Source of the DNA: an uncultured Verrucomicrobia subdivision 3 bacterium
Lineage (GTDB): Bacteria > Verrucomicrobiota > Verrucomicrobiae > Limisphaerales > UBA11358
Length of the DNA stretch: 34,974 nucleotides
NCBI GenBank assembly: GCA_903921455.1
Contig: CAIXPZ010000181.1
Coordinates: forward strand, 1-34,974
Reading direction: 5' to 3'
Each line of letters begins with the position of its first letter. Within the stretch, counting starts at the first letter, position 1. Positions 26,701 through 34,835 of the stretch are shown here, piece after piece. The notes below the pieces were generated by a model. It saw only the letters and a list, made by a program, of their open reading frames with translations, had not been told where the DNA came from and did no database searches. A program made the position numbers and the translations under genes.

Positions 26701-27738
26701 CTCGATGGCGGGGCCACGTTGAATGCCGCGACCATTCAAAGAGGCAATGCCGCCAGCAGCGCGGTCACCACCGCGCAGATCAATTGGAACGACGGTATTA
26801 TCGGCAATCTGCCGGGCGGCAACTTGAATCTCAGTGGCGTGGGTGTGGTGTTGGGTGGCGGGACGCCGACGTTTGCCGTGGATGCGACGGGCACCGGCAC
26901 GGTGGGTTCGGTCATCAGCGGCACCGGCGCGCTCACGGTGGCGGGCGACGGCGCGGTGGTGCTCGCGGCGACCAACACTTACACCGGCGGCACCACGGTG
27001 GGCAGCGGCATGTTGCTGGTGAATGGCTCGATCAGCAATGGCGCGGTGAATGTGAACTCGGGCGCCACGTTGGGCGGCACGGGCACTGTGGGCGGTGCCG
27101 TGACGGTTGCCGGTGCGGTGGCCCCGGGTGGTTCCGGCGTGGGCACGCTCACGACGGGGGGCGAGACGTGGAACGGTGGCGGCTCGGAAGTGTTCGGCTT
27201 GACCAATGCCACCAATAGCCTGGGCTGGGATTTGTTAAACATCAATGGTGCGTTGAATGTGCAGGCCAATGTCGGCAGCCCGTTCACGATTCAACCGGTG
27301 TCCCTGACGGCGGGCAATACGCCCGGACTTCTGGCCGGATTCACGGGCACCAATAATTATAGCTGGAAGCTCGCGACCGCCACCGGTGGCATCCAGAATT
27401 TTTCGCCCGCCGCTTTTGCGGTCGACACTGCGGGTTTCAGCAATGCGCTTGCCGGCGTGTTTAGTGTGGCCACGAACGGCAATTCTCTGATGCTGATTTA
27501 CACGGTCACCGCGCCGCCCGCCTTCACTGGGCCGGTCGCTTACTCGGCCGGCAGTTTCAGCTTCAGCTTTACCGGTTCGGCCGGCCAAAGCTATCGGGTT
27601 CTGGCCAGCCCCGATCTCGCCTGGCCGTTGACGAACTGGGCCACCTTGGCCAGCGGTTTGTTTGGCACCAACGCCGTGCTGTATCAGGACAGCCCGGTGA
27701 CCAATGCCCAGCGTTTCTACCGCCTCGTTTCACCGTAA
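20794..27738 (+). CDS. Giant secreted M11/gametolysin-like metalloprotease with beta-strand repeats (2314 aa)
   Basis: I chose the ATG at 20794 because it gives a clean signal peptide ('LAQWCCLISLLTLAGF', then an Ala-rich cut site). The frame is open back to 20674, but that start lies in a hairpin loop. Residues about 90-430 form a zinc metalloprotease with 'HELGHNLGMAH' (H261, E262, H265, H271) and a downstream 'DFMGATYDW' that fits a Met-turn. This matches the gametolysin (M11) pattern. Residues about 434-610 are a concanavalin/DUF1349-like sandwich ('GDLQLKARV...AKAGVMLRDG'). About 612-2230 are beta-strand repeats of the same type as the preceding giant, with whole segments alignable. The last 75 residues end 'RFYRLVSP'. 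It is likely a surface-displayed or released protease on a long stalk. Confidence 0.84.
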   Translation: MNHSNRLAQWCCLISLLTLAGFNLRAAAAAALPAGATDITGTVEVSVADYFAEMQAETHYHVKEDATGLSYELIFTNDPPAALTTGTRARIHGQVQGGYLLPEPVAGSTTLDASAQSGVSILSVAPKLATTMVDHKVIVMLVNFTNAGISSTVSGISNIFFAGTGQSVNLAYREETFGAVSWSGKVIGPFTINADKNVCDTTGWRTLADAQATAAGENLSLYQHRAYIVPGNACGWAGLGTVGGSTGWVLLYYTDGGTICHELGHNLGMAHASTDLNNDGTIDSEYGDLSDFMGATYDWRHNDGPHKVQMGWLPSGKIVNLAMGVYQVAPLETDPDATTLPQVLKIAVPGTAESYYFSYKRAAGYDANLSSTYKDRLNIHRWSSGAKQTRFINSLADGASFTDSNVGFTIKQISHTTSSVTVSVVACGTTPVPAPWSAEDVGGVGVAGCSGYTNGVFSVTGSGADIFGAADAFQFVHQPGSGDLQLKARVLFQENIQPWAKAGVMLRDGTAASAMFADMLLTPGNGVAFEWRSATGGSAGNVNVTGLSEPVWLKLARVGNNFSGYYSTNGSAWVQVGSAQNIPMATTVEGGLAITSHTNTVLTMATFDSVSLAGQQYWDGNGAVAGAGTAPAGTWSTNVSLWSADAAGAQLATNWADGNDAVFSAGADATGAYTVTVSGTPKVHDLTIEEGTPTITGGALSFVPAAGINGGAGAVTINSLIAGNGFTKNDAGTLSLNAGTANQSNTYSGALTVNAGTLWVGNSGAAFAAAGAIRGDVQINSGGTLRLGQTNLIANSAVITVNAGGLFDLNGFPAAAGYLAGAGVVSNLATLTLDLGATAQTFSGVLAGAGGLTLRGNNGAGTQALSGANTYTGGTVVSAGTLNVFGNQSAATGGWNLPVNNATATINFQPGSTVVVANGNSIQVGSSPSSGTPNYQTLNSSGTVTNGGALLVARGGILNINSNVWVQSGVMTVSPPAGSGYGAVMTINDAGSLIYTGTNAIVVSPSGGNGGTSVLTVNGGTLTTAQGFTNPVPTSTGTASLILTGGGTVALSGTVPSLIATAGSTNVFQLGTGGGVIDTAGFSTTVNQKITDVSGQSGSLAKLGAGQLTLAASNTYSGGTTVNSGGGSLRITVATALGTGGISLSKAGTNSGTLQLALAGVNTVNNPFSGFSSTTFTGNTTVPDIENVSGTNTITSALTVTGAGGNGVAIQSDAGILTLSGPVSTTLTSRGVELNGAGAGVVSGVISDGPAAPFTVTKDGGGTWSLSGANTYSGVTTVSAGKLVVNTAQTGTGAMMVKDNASLGVIVSGAGRVSPATLTLGTGAGPVTNEFTGVFSTVTAPLNAGSLIINGPVTINVLGGAFTAGQMYPLLSYTGISGAGGFALGTVPSGVIASLGTNGNRIVLNVAATLFTVWQGSVNTNWDIAATPNWTINGVAGTYAEGSQVQFDDTAGTANVRITTAVAPGGVIVDNDSLNYTFSGSPIGGAGGLLKLGAGALTLAGSNTYAGGTVISGGTLQLNAVGAAGAGNISDNSLLSVNLAGNATLANVVSGSGALAQIGGGALTLTAVNTYSGSTTISAGGVTIGGAGQLGGGAYAGAITNNGVFIFNSSAAQTLAGTISGAGVLTQNGPGLLTLAGVNNYGGSTLINAGALRAAVSGALPATTAVNFNAATAATLDLQGSAQTVTNLIFTNNTLSSVITITGASGSALTVLQSNLLFAPFSSGTNLTVNLSGVGAFTYTNSSGPFSVANVGGGSSGAAGGTVTVTLAATNDLAAASINIGNAGGGGGTVPASILNLGVNNIFNTAGLSIGNSGSRSQGMVQFAAGLVNPLLTVAPLIGGSNLPALTVGSHDSFQASDRPVDVFDTTAGTLNAQLGSILVGRSTPNTGTNRGITITASFKMGAGTLTASSLALGTIGSKPTATNYTISLTSLFSLTNGGTANITNLVLTDNNLVPVGSLNHLTNVATIVLDGGATLNAATIQRGNAASSAVTTAQINWNDGIIGNLPGGNLNLSGVGVVLGGGTPTFAVDATGTGTVGSVISGTGALTVAGDGAVVLAATNTYTGGTTVGSGMLLVNGSISNGAVNVNSGATLGGTGTVGGAVTVAGAVAPGGSGVGTLTTGGETWNGGGSEVFGLTNATNSLGWDLLNINGALNVQANVGSPFTIQPVSLTAGNTPGLLAGFTGTNNYSWKLATATGGIQNFSPAAFAVDTAGFSNALAGVFSVATNGNSLMLIYTVTAPPAFTGPVAYSAGSFSFSFTGSAGQSYRVLASPDLAWPLTNWATLASGLFGTNAVLYQDSPVTNAQRFYRLVSP

Positions 27739-27763
27739 GCGCCGGTCTGAATCTGCCGGGCGC
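27739..27763 (+). terminator. Hairpin directly after second giant gene
   Basis: GCGCCGG pairs with CC-G-GGCGC (7-bp stem with one bulged G, loop TCTGAATCTG), starting at the base after the stop codon. No T-run follows. Confidence 0.4.
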
Positions 27764-28196
27764 TGCGATGGTAAGCGGATGGGGTCTGTCCATCGTAAGC
27801 GATACCAGTGGAGCTGCATTTCCCGGTTTTTGGCCTGCCGCTTGCTGCTATTTATGGTCGTATCATTCGGCACCTGGTGCCGGTGTTCGTCGGGGTGACT
27901 GGGCTCGGATGAATTATGTTTTGCGCGGGGCGCCTGTATCCGGCACCCCTCGCCTTGCGTCTATCTATGTTAGGTGGTCACTGCGGCTCAAGTGGATCTT
28001 TGAAATAGCCTGGTTCGCCCGGCGCATCGTGAACTGATTCTGGATTTGTTATTGGGTGTGACGCTACGCCATTTGCCTGTGGCGTTCGGAATTTTACCGG
28101 GGCAAAAAATTAAAAAGTGGTAAAGAAAGGGTAATTCTGTTGCACTGATCTGAACACAAGGATTCTAGCGGTTTCATTGGGGATTATCAAGGATTA

Positions 28197-28289
28197 TTGA
28201 CTTAAATTGACTGAAATTTTGGCTCGTGGCGTATCACTTTACTGACACTTTCACTGACAGTCTCTGCCTCCCGATTGTCGCCTGTCAGT
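28197..28289. promoter_or_regulatory. Cluster of TGAC direct and inverted half-sites
   Basis: TTGACT occurs at 28197 and 28207 (one helical turn apart). ACTGACA occurs at 28241 and 28253, and the latter, extended to ACTGACAG, has a perfect inverted partner CTGTCAGT at 28282-28289. The cluster lies 240-335 bp upstream of the following large gene and may bind a response-regulator-type activator. No factor is identified. Confidence 0.33.
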
Positions 28290-28471
28290 TGCCCGGACGG
28301 GACGAAAATCCGGAGGAATTATTTTCGGGTGGGAGCGTGTTGTCCGGGGCGTGGACTAATCAGGATGGCGGCATCTTGGCCGCCCCATTGATGCTAAGCG
28401 ACGAAGGTTTCCATTAGTGAACCACATTTCATAGTAGTCAGGATTATAACTATTAGAATTGTGAAATGAAA

Positions 28472-28506
28472 ATTGACATAACATAAGTTGGGGCATAGAC
28501 CTATAC
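28472..28506 (+). promoter_or_regulatory. Candidate promoter and degenerate palindrome before the hydrolase gene
   Basis: TTGACA at 28472-28477 is a consensus-like -35. The expected -10 position 17 bp later reads TAGACC, a poor match. Overlapping it is GCATAG-AC-CTATAC (28493-28506), an inverted repeat with one mismatch, followed by CTCTACAAAG. This recalls CTCTACTAAAA after the palindrome at 14523. It ends 25 bp before the gene start. Confidence 0.33.
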
Positions 28507-28531
28507 AGCTCTACAAAGGGAAAGGGTATCA

Positions 28532-31500
28532 ATGAATAATACATGGCTGAATAAATCGGGTCTGGGTATCGTCACTTCAATTGTCATCGGTCTGGCTGCG
28601 GGAGCGCCATTGATCGGCTTTGCGCAAACTGCGCCGCCTGCGCCGCCTGATTCCATCGTCCAAGTCACTGCCGAATCTAAAGGATTAGGATTGGCGGACC
28701 CTTTGGATTTCATTGATGGCGGCACTTTTTGGCAGATGGAGCCGGATGGGCTCTCTGCGCCCATGCCATGCCCGCCTCAGAATCCAAACTTGCCAGTTTA
28801 TCAGATTGCCAATGGCCAGTTCCTAATTGATGCAACGGGCGGACTGGTGGCGACGAACGGGGAAATGAACACCACGATTGAAGCGGCTTTGGCAGCGCAG
28901 GTTGAATCCGTGGTTAAGCTGGTGGACTGGCTGCAAGGCGTGGAAGAAATTCAGAATATGAAGTTGCTGGCCCGGGCGATGGGCATGAATTTGCCAGACT
29001 TTGGCGATGAAGGCGAAGGCGGCGCCGGAACCAATAGCGGTTGGACGAGTTCGTTCGTCCTGGATACCAACGCGCTCTATCTGACCATCAGCAACGTCGT
29101 CAACGGAGTGGCAAACTTAAGTCTCCACAATGGCACCAACGAAGTTTATGCGATCTGGACCACAAACAATTTAGGAGCCGGCTGGCAGGTGGAAACAGAG
29201 TTATGGCCGACGGGCGATCAGACGAACGTCATGCCCTTTACCCTGCCGACGTGGGATCGCGACAAACTATTTGTGCGGGCGCAGGATTGGACGGGCGTGG
29301 ACAGCAATGGCGACGGCATCCCAGATTGGTGGATGTGGAATTATTTCGGTGATCTGACTTTAAACGCGACCAACCTGGACGGGTCGGGCCACTCCCTTTG
29401 GTATGATTACACCAACAATCTCGTCACCAATGCTATTGTTTTTTCCGGAATTGTAGTGACGAATAATTATGTCAACACGAGTGTGGTGCCGGTGCAATTG
29501 AAGGTGGCGGGTTATCCATATTATCAGGCTACTTTGGTAGATAATACGACGCTCGCAGATGCCGAATGGATTAATTATGGCTCTTCCAATCTGGTGGTGA
29601 ATTTGGGGCTGACGCAAGGCTGGCATGGGGTGCTGGTGGGTTTGCGCAGCCATGCCGACAGCACCAATGCGGCAGTCTGGCAATGGAAGAGGCTAAACTT
29701 GGACTGGACGCCTCCAACTATCACCATCACCAATCCGATGGCCGGGGCGGATGTGACGGGTTCCTATTTGCAGGTGCAAGGCATGGTGGATGAAGCCTTG
29801 AGCAGCCTGACGTATGCTGTGAGCAATGCCACGGGGATTTTGACCAACCAATCTGGCTCTGTCACCGGACAATATCTGGACCCCGACACGCAACTGTTCA
29901 CCACGAATTATTTTCAGCTTCAAAACATCCAACTGGCGGATGGTGTGAACACCGTCACCATCCATGCCGCCGACTTGGCCGGCAACCAGACAAGCACCGC
30001 CCTCAATTTCACGCGTTCGCCAACCCCACCTGCCTTCACCCTGATCTGGCCGCAATCGGGGACCGCCATCATGGGCGATCAATTCACCATTCAGGGCACA
30101 GTGGATGATGTCACGGCCACGGTTGCCGCTGTGATTGTGGATGCCAACGGCAGCACCAACACGGTGTCAGGAGTGGTGGAAAAAAAATGGCGCGGTTTGG
30201 ATCAATCAGGTGCCGCTGGCCGCCGGGGAAAGCACGCTGACTATCACGGCTATAGGGGCAACGAGCAGCACCAGCCAAACGAGCCTGACGGTGCAACGCA
30301 GTAGCGTGACGGTGACCTTGAATCCACTTTCGGCAGACCAGTTAAACAAGACTTCGTTGGATATTGGCGGCACGGTCAGTGATACAAACGTCCAATTCAC
30401 CGTAAATAACGCGACAGCCACGATCAATAGCGATGGCACTTGGACGGCGAGCGGCGTGCCGGTGAATATTGCCGGCACGGCCGTGCTGGACGCGGAAATC
30501 ACCAACGGCACCGCCGCCAGTTTTCGGTCTGGGGCTGGCATGATGCGGTCATTGGATTCAGCGGCGGCCATCACGAGTGGTTCGCAGGAATTCATCCAAA
30601 TTCAGCCGCCGGTGGTGGTGATGAAAAGTTACCAGCAACATTTTCATGATGAGGGTTTCACGGTGGATGTAGGCAGGCATATACTTCCGGGCTATTATGA
30701 TGATGTGATTCAGTGGAATTATGAGGTGGGTGGTAGCTATAATGCTGTGCAGGATTATCCCATGGATGGCGATTACGGCGGGCATTCTACTGACTATATT
30801 GACCTGCCGGCAGGCGAGGCGGCCTTGGCCGATGCCGCGCTGGATTGGCTGTGGCCGGTCTGGCAATCTGCGGCGGTGAAAGATTACCGTGTTAGCAACC
30901 ATGAAGTTTTCTCCGACGAAGCGGACACGCAGGTGATGATCCGCCCGCAGGGACAGGAAACGCCGGGCCGAACGAATGTGTATATCATGCGCGCCTGTGC
31001 GTCGGAAGTTGCCGACCCGACACAGTGGTTTGATGGCGGGGATGTGCCACTGCCGCCGGAATGGCTGCAAATCAAGGGGCAAACGCTTGTCAACAGCGGC
31101 ATCACCAACGAGAATGACGGTTCGGTCTGGGGCTTGATTTCGGTGGTCGCCCCCTCTGGTGAAAATGTGGAGGTGACGCCGGTGGCAACGCAGTGGAGCG
31201 AGCCTAAAGATTACACCTTTGACGTGCAAATATGCCAGTTATACCAGCCGCTCGTAGACAACAACCGAGATGGGAACATCACCTATGCGGACGTGGACGC
31301 CACCACGCCAGCCAAACCGTTCCGGTTTTGGCTCAATGATTCGCAGGAAAGCGGGGATGTGTTAAGCGATGGCCGGGACTCAATACCCGGCTACGGCTCG
31401 CCGAATTATGCCCGCAGCCAGATCAACGGGCGCTCTGATTTGGTAAACTATTTTCCGGTGACACTCTGCTTGAGCAACGCCTTGGCGATGCTGCCGGTGA

Positions 31501-33125
31501 CGAATGGCTTTGAATATCACCTTTCCCAAAGCGACAGCGCGGTGAAATTTGTTTATTCCGGCCTGACGCTGACCAACGCCTTTGATTACCTGACCGACGT
31601 GACCAGCACTGGGTATGGCACCAACTTCGATCAGGGGGTAACAAACGCGGACACGATTTTAGTCGGCACCACCGGAACCAAGTTGGACACGAACTGGCTG
31701 GCGCAAATCCAGACCAGCGGCGGGACGGGGGTAATCCTGCTGGAAGGTTGCGTGGCTACCACCCAGCCGTTGATGTTGGAAATTTGGCACACCGGCCAGA
31801 AGCTTGGCGGCGTGCCGCTGTATTTGAACATCAGCGGCGTGGAACAGATGTATCGGTGGGTGAATCTGCGCGGAGCCATCGGGGCAGCGCAAACCCACGC
31901 CACGGACACGAGCGAGCCGACCAATAACCCCGATGCGTTGGGAAACGGGAAGAATTTTGTATTCGTTCACGGCTACAATGTGACGGAAGCAAAGGCGCGG
32001 GGCTGGAACGCGGAAATGTTTAAGCGGCTCTATCAGTCTGGTTCGCGTGCGAAGTTCTATGCGGTGGTCTGGCAGGGTAGCGAATCCTACAACTCATCCT
32101 TTGACCTCACGCCCGATTATCATACGAACGTGGCGAACGCGTTTTTGACCGCGCCGTATCTGCAAAGTTTTCTCGCCGGATTGACTGGCGAAACCACGAT
32201 GGCAGGGCATAGTCTTGGCAACATGGTTTGCTTGAGTGCCATCAGCGATTCAGGGGCTACTCCCGCCCACTATTTTATGATTGATGCGGCGGTGCCGATG
32301 GAGGCGATTGATGGCGGCTTAGCCACGGACGCCAGCATGGTGCATCCTGAATGGATGGACTACACAAACCGCCTGTGGGCGAGTAAATGGTTTCAACTGT
32401 TCTCTTCTGGCGATGCGCGCAGCACGTTGACATGGAACGACCGCTTGTCCAACTTCGGCGGCACGGCGGTGTATAACTTTTATTCCAGCGGCGAGGAAGT
32501 ATTGCGGGAGGATACCAGCGCCCCGCCGTCCGGTGCGTTGTCGGCGGTGTTTGATAACGCGTTGAACTACTGGAACGATCAGGCCGGACTTTATGTTTGG
32601 GTCTGGCAGGAGAAATTGAAGGGGCGTTGTGGTTTCAATGGCGTGATCGGCAGCGACCACGGCGGCTGGAAGTTCAATCTGGACAACGATTCGGGTTACG
32701 AGCGTTTTGTAAATGGTTTGAGTGTGCCGATAGCTCCTGTGGTGGCGGCTTTCGTTTCCTCGGAGCAATTACAGACGAATGCATTCTTTGACTTGGGCAA
32801 CTCCACCTTCAGCACACATCCCGACTTTGTAAATCTACCGAGCACCAACGGCAACACTTACGCACAGGCTAATCGCAACCGTATCCTGTCCGATTCCATT
32901 CCAGCATTGACGTTGCCGGTTGGGGCGAATTACGTTTCCAACCTTGACGTAAGAGCTGGTGGGGCGGTGAACTTTGACATGCAGACCCTGTATGAAAACG
33001 GGTGGCCGCAGGAGCGCCCGGTTGACGAGGCCGGCAAGTGGCATCACTCAGACATTCGAGACGTGGCTTATCCTTACAACTACAAATTTTTCAACCAAAT
33101 TGTGAACCTCGGAAACCTCCAATGA
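28532..33125 (+). CDS. Very large secreted Ig-domain / alpha-beta hydrolase protein, interrupted by an apparent frameshift
   Basis: Two overlapping frames (28532-30304 and 30135-33125) join at an A8 run (30180-30187). Removing one A gives a continuous 1530-residue protein, 'VSGVVE' to 'KNGAVWINQ', in the middle of an Ig-like domain. Domains in joined numbering: signal peptide 1-32; a thrombospondin-3-like loop 'DSNGDGIPDWW' at 257; two or three glucodextranase-B-like Ig domains (about 390-660); an EF-hand loop 'DNNRDGNITYAD' at 909-920; and a C-terminal alpha/beta hydrolase with 'FVFVHGYNV' and 'GHSLGNM' (nucleophile S1227). It is probably an exported lipase or esterase on an Ig scaffold. 'AAAGGGAAAGG' upstream is one of the few Shine-Dalgarno-like sites here. 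The next gene starts 3 bp after its stop. The shift may be real decay, slippage or a base-call error. Confidence 0.72.
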
Positions 33126-33128
33126 CTT

Positions 33129-34094
33129 ATGAAGAAAATACTATTTACTTTTTTAATTGGCGCGTTGACTGCTGGTTGCTCCATAGCCCAGTTGTTGCCC
33201 CTTCCAACCAAACCATGGAATGCGACGGTGAAGGTTATCGGTGAAGATGGACAGCCTGTAAACGCTGCTGATGTGCTAATCGGTTATACACTTCCTCCGT
33301 ATGCATTTTCCGACAATCCCAAATACAATGGCCAGTTTTCCGGGCTAACCGATACCAATGGATTCTATTCTGCCACGCATGATGATCGTTCTGACTCTTT
33401 GGGATTTCGGGTGCAGAAGGCGGGTTATTATACAACCTCATCTTCTTATCGTTTGGGAGACCCTCAACAATATCCCCAAAGGAGAAACATATCCACGACG
33501 CTCACTCTCAAAAAAATCGGCGCACCAATAGCGATGTATGCGAAACGTCAAGAAATGAAAATCAAAAAGGAAGACGAACCGATGGGTTTTGATTTGAAGG
33601 TGGGCGATTGGGTAACGCCGAACGGAAAAGGCGAACACACGGATATATTTTTCACGGCTCATCGCAAAATCATCAGCGAACGCAAATATGACTGCACTCT
33701 GACCGTGACCTTTCCAAACAAGGGGGATGGCCTGGCCGTTGCGTCTGCCGAACCAGATGGGGGCAGTGAATTTAAGACCTCGCGCACGGCGGCAGAAAGT
33801 GGCTATGAACCAGAACGCATCTTGCATTACAGCAACACCAACCAGCCTGAATCTGTGTTCGGGTATTTTATCCGTGTGCGGACTGTTTTGAACGACGATG
33901 GGAATGTGAAAAGCGCGCTTTACGGGAAAATTCCAGGTAACTTTCGATTTTTCGCTGGCACGAAAGCTCCGAAAGCTGGAATGGCTTTCACATATTATCT
34001 CAATCCAACGGCCAACGACCGGAATGTGGAGCATAATCCCCAGCGGAATTTGATCAGAGATTTGAGCCCGTTGGAAGAAGTCAAAGAGCCGTGA
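33129..34094 (+). CDS. Exported protein with carboxypeptidase-regulatory-like domain, first of a tandem pair
   Basis: The 321-residue protein begins 'MKKILFTFLIGALTAGCSIAQ', a Sec signal with a possible but non-canonical lipobox (TAGC), so it may be a lipoprotein. A beta-sandwich of the carboxypeptidase-regulatory/transthyretin-like type follows ('ATVKVIGEDGQPVNAADVLIGY...TDTNGFYSAT'). Then comes a conserved block 'MYAKRQEMKIKKEDEPMGFD' continuing 'LKVGDWVTPNGKGEHTDIFF'. This block is shared with the next gene. The C-terminal 120 residues are beta-rich and of no known family to me. It starts 3 bp after the hydrolase gene's stop, so the two are almost certainly co-translated. Function is not known; a partner or inhibitor of the hydrolase is one possibility. 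Confidence 0.7.
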   Translation: MKKILFTFLIGALTAGCSIAQLLPLPTKPWNATVKVIGEDGQPVNAADVLIGYTLPPYAFSDNPKYNGQFSGLTDTNGFYSATHDDRSDSLGFRVQKAGYYTTSSSYRLGDPQQYPQRRNISTTLTLKKIGAPIAMYAKRQEMKIKKEDEPMGFDLKVGDWVTPNGKGEHTDIFFTAHRKIISERKYDCTLTVTFPNKGDGLAVASAEPDGGSEFKTSRTAAESGYEPERILHYSNTNQPESVFGYFIRVRTVLNDDGNVKSALYGKIPGNFRFFAGTKAPKAGMAFTYYLNPTANDRNVEHNPQRNLIRDLSPLEEVKEP

Positions 34095-34143
34095 AGGTTG
34101 GTGCGTGCAGGTTTACAGGGTGCCGTTAAGGCGGTGGCCTTGG

Positions 34144-34835
34144 ATGTCTATGAAAATTAAAACAGTAATCCTCGCTGCTTTATTGGCTGGCACGTTTGCT
34201 TCTCGCGCCGTGGAATGGCCAAAGGGCCAAATTACATTCCATGTCACGAATGAATCTGGAAAACCCCTAGCGAATATTCCTGTTGATGAGATAGTTCTCG
34301 ATCAATCAAAACCACCAGCGACATATAAAGTGGTAACTACGACTACCGATATTCGAGGTATGGCGGTAGTGACTACTCCGAGCATTTCCAAAGAATACAG
34401 TTACGCAGCCAGAAACATTTCAGGGTTTTATTCTTCTGGTGGGGTGTATAAATTTCAGAATTCAGTAAATGGCCAATGGCAACCGTCGAATCCAACTGTT
34501 GAAATCAAGCTCCGGCCCATCCTTCATCCCGTGCCGATGTATGCAAAGCAATCCGGCAACTTGTCTATTCCAGAAATTGGCAAGCCAGTTGGATATGATT
34601 TGATGGTTGGTGATTTAGTCACACCCCATGGGAAAGGACTCAAATCAGACTTGGTTTTTACGTTAGAACGAAAAACGGATAAAACCGTGAAAACAGATGA
34701 CTACTATAAACGCGATGTAAAATTGTTCGACGCAACTTTGACGGTCTCATTTTCCGGTCCCGATGATGGTGTTCAAGCGATTCCGGTGAAGGAATAATAT
34801 ATGGGAAGTCAATTTAGTATTCCGCGTTATGCTCC
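34144..34835 (+). pseudogene. Second paralogue of the exported tandem pair, truncated by a stop and an IS-like insertion
   Basis: I chose the ATG at 34144 because AAGGCGG lies 9 bp upstream and a signal peptide follows ('MSMKIKTVILAALLAGTFASRA'). The frame ends at TAA 34795-34797 after 217 residues. The body repeats the neighbour's domain order and shares 'MYAK', 'KPVGYDLMVGDLVTPHGKG', 'TLERK' and 'ATLTVSF'. The neighbour continues about 120 residues beyond this point. In the same frame past the TAA, bases to 34835 read 'YMGSQFSIPRYAP', which lines up with the neighbour's 'GGSEFKTSRTAAESGYEP'. Thus the stop appears to be an in-gene nonsense codon, and the homology ends where the IS-like end begins. 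A natural short variant remains possible. Confidence 0.6.

Larger units (their letters stand above)
27764..28531. other. Long intergenic region with several short repeats, no supported gene
   Basis: About 770 bp with no convincing gene. Open frames here are short and lack family features, and I do not call any. The left part has three copies of GTAAGCG (27735, 27771, 27795) and a CGGCACC-T-GGTGCCG palindrome (27868-27882). A small hairpin ACGCCA/TGGCGT lies at 28066-28085. The right part turns AT-richer, as expected for a promoter region of the following gene. It contains TTGACT twice 10 bp apart, ACTGACA twice 12 bp apart and an inverted CTGTCAGT, listed separately. Confidence 0.5.

Noticed and set aside
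14637..27738. Repeated short DNA strings in the giant genes as a possible CRISPR or satellite array
   Set aside because: The repetition is at protein level (beta-strand repeats), with irregular spacing and an open reading frame throughout; no identical repeats with unique spacers are present.
27768..28037. 89-codon frame in the intergenic region
   Set aside because: No start signal, no homology pattern, and unusual Trp/Arg-rich composition; treated as chance.
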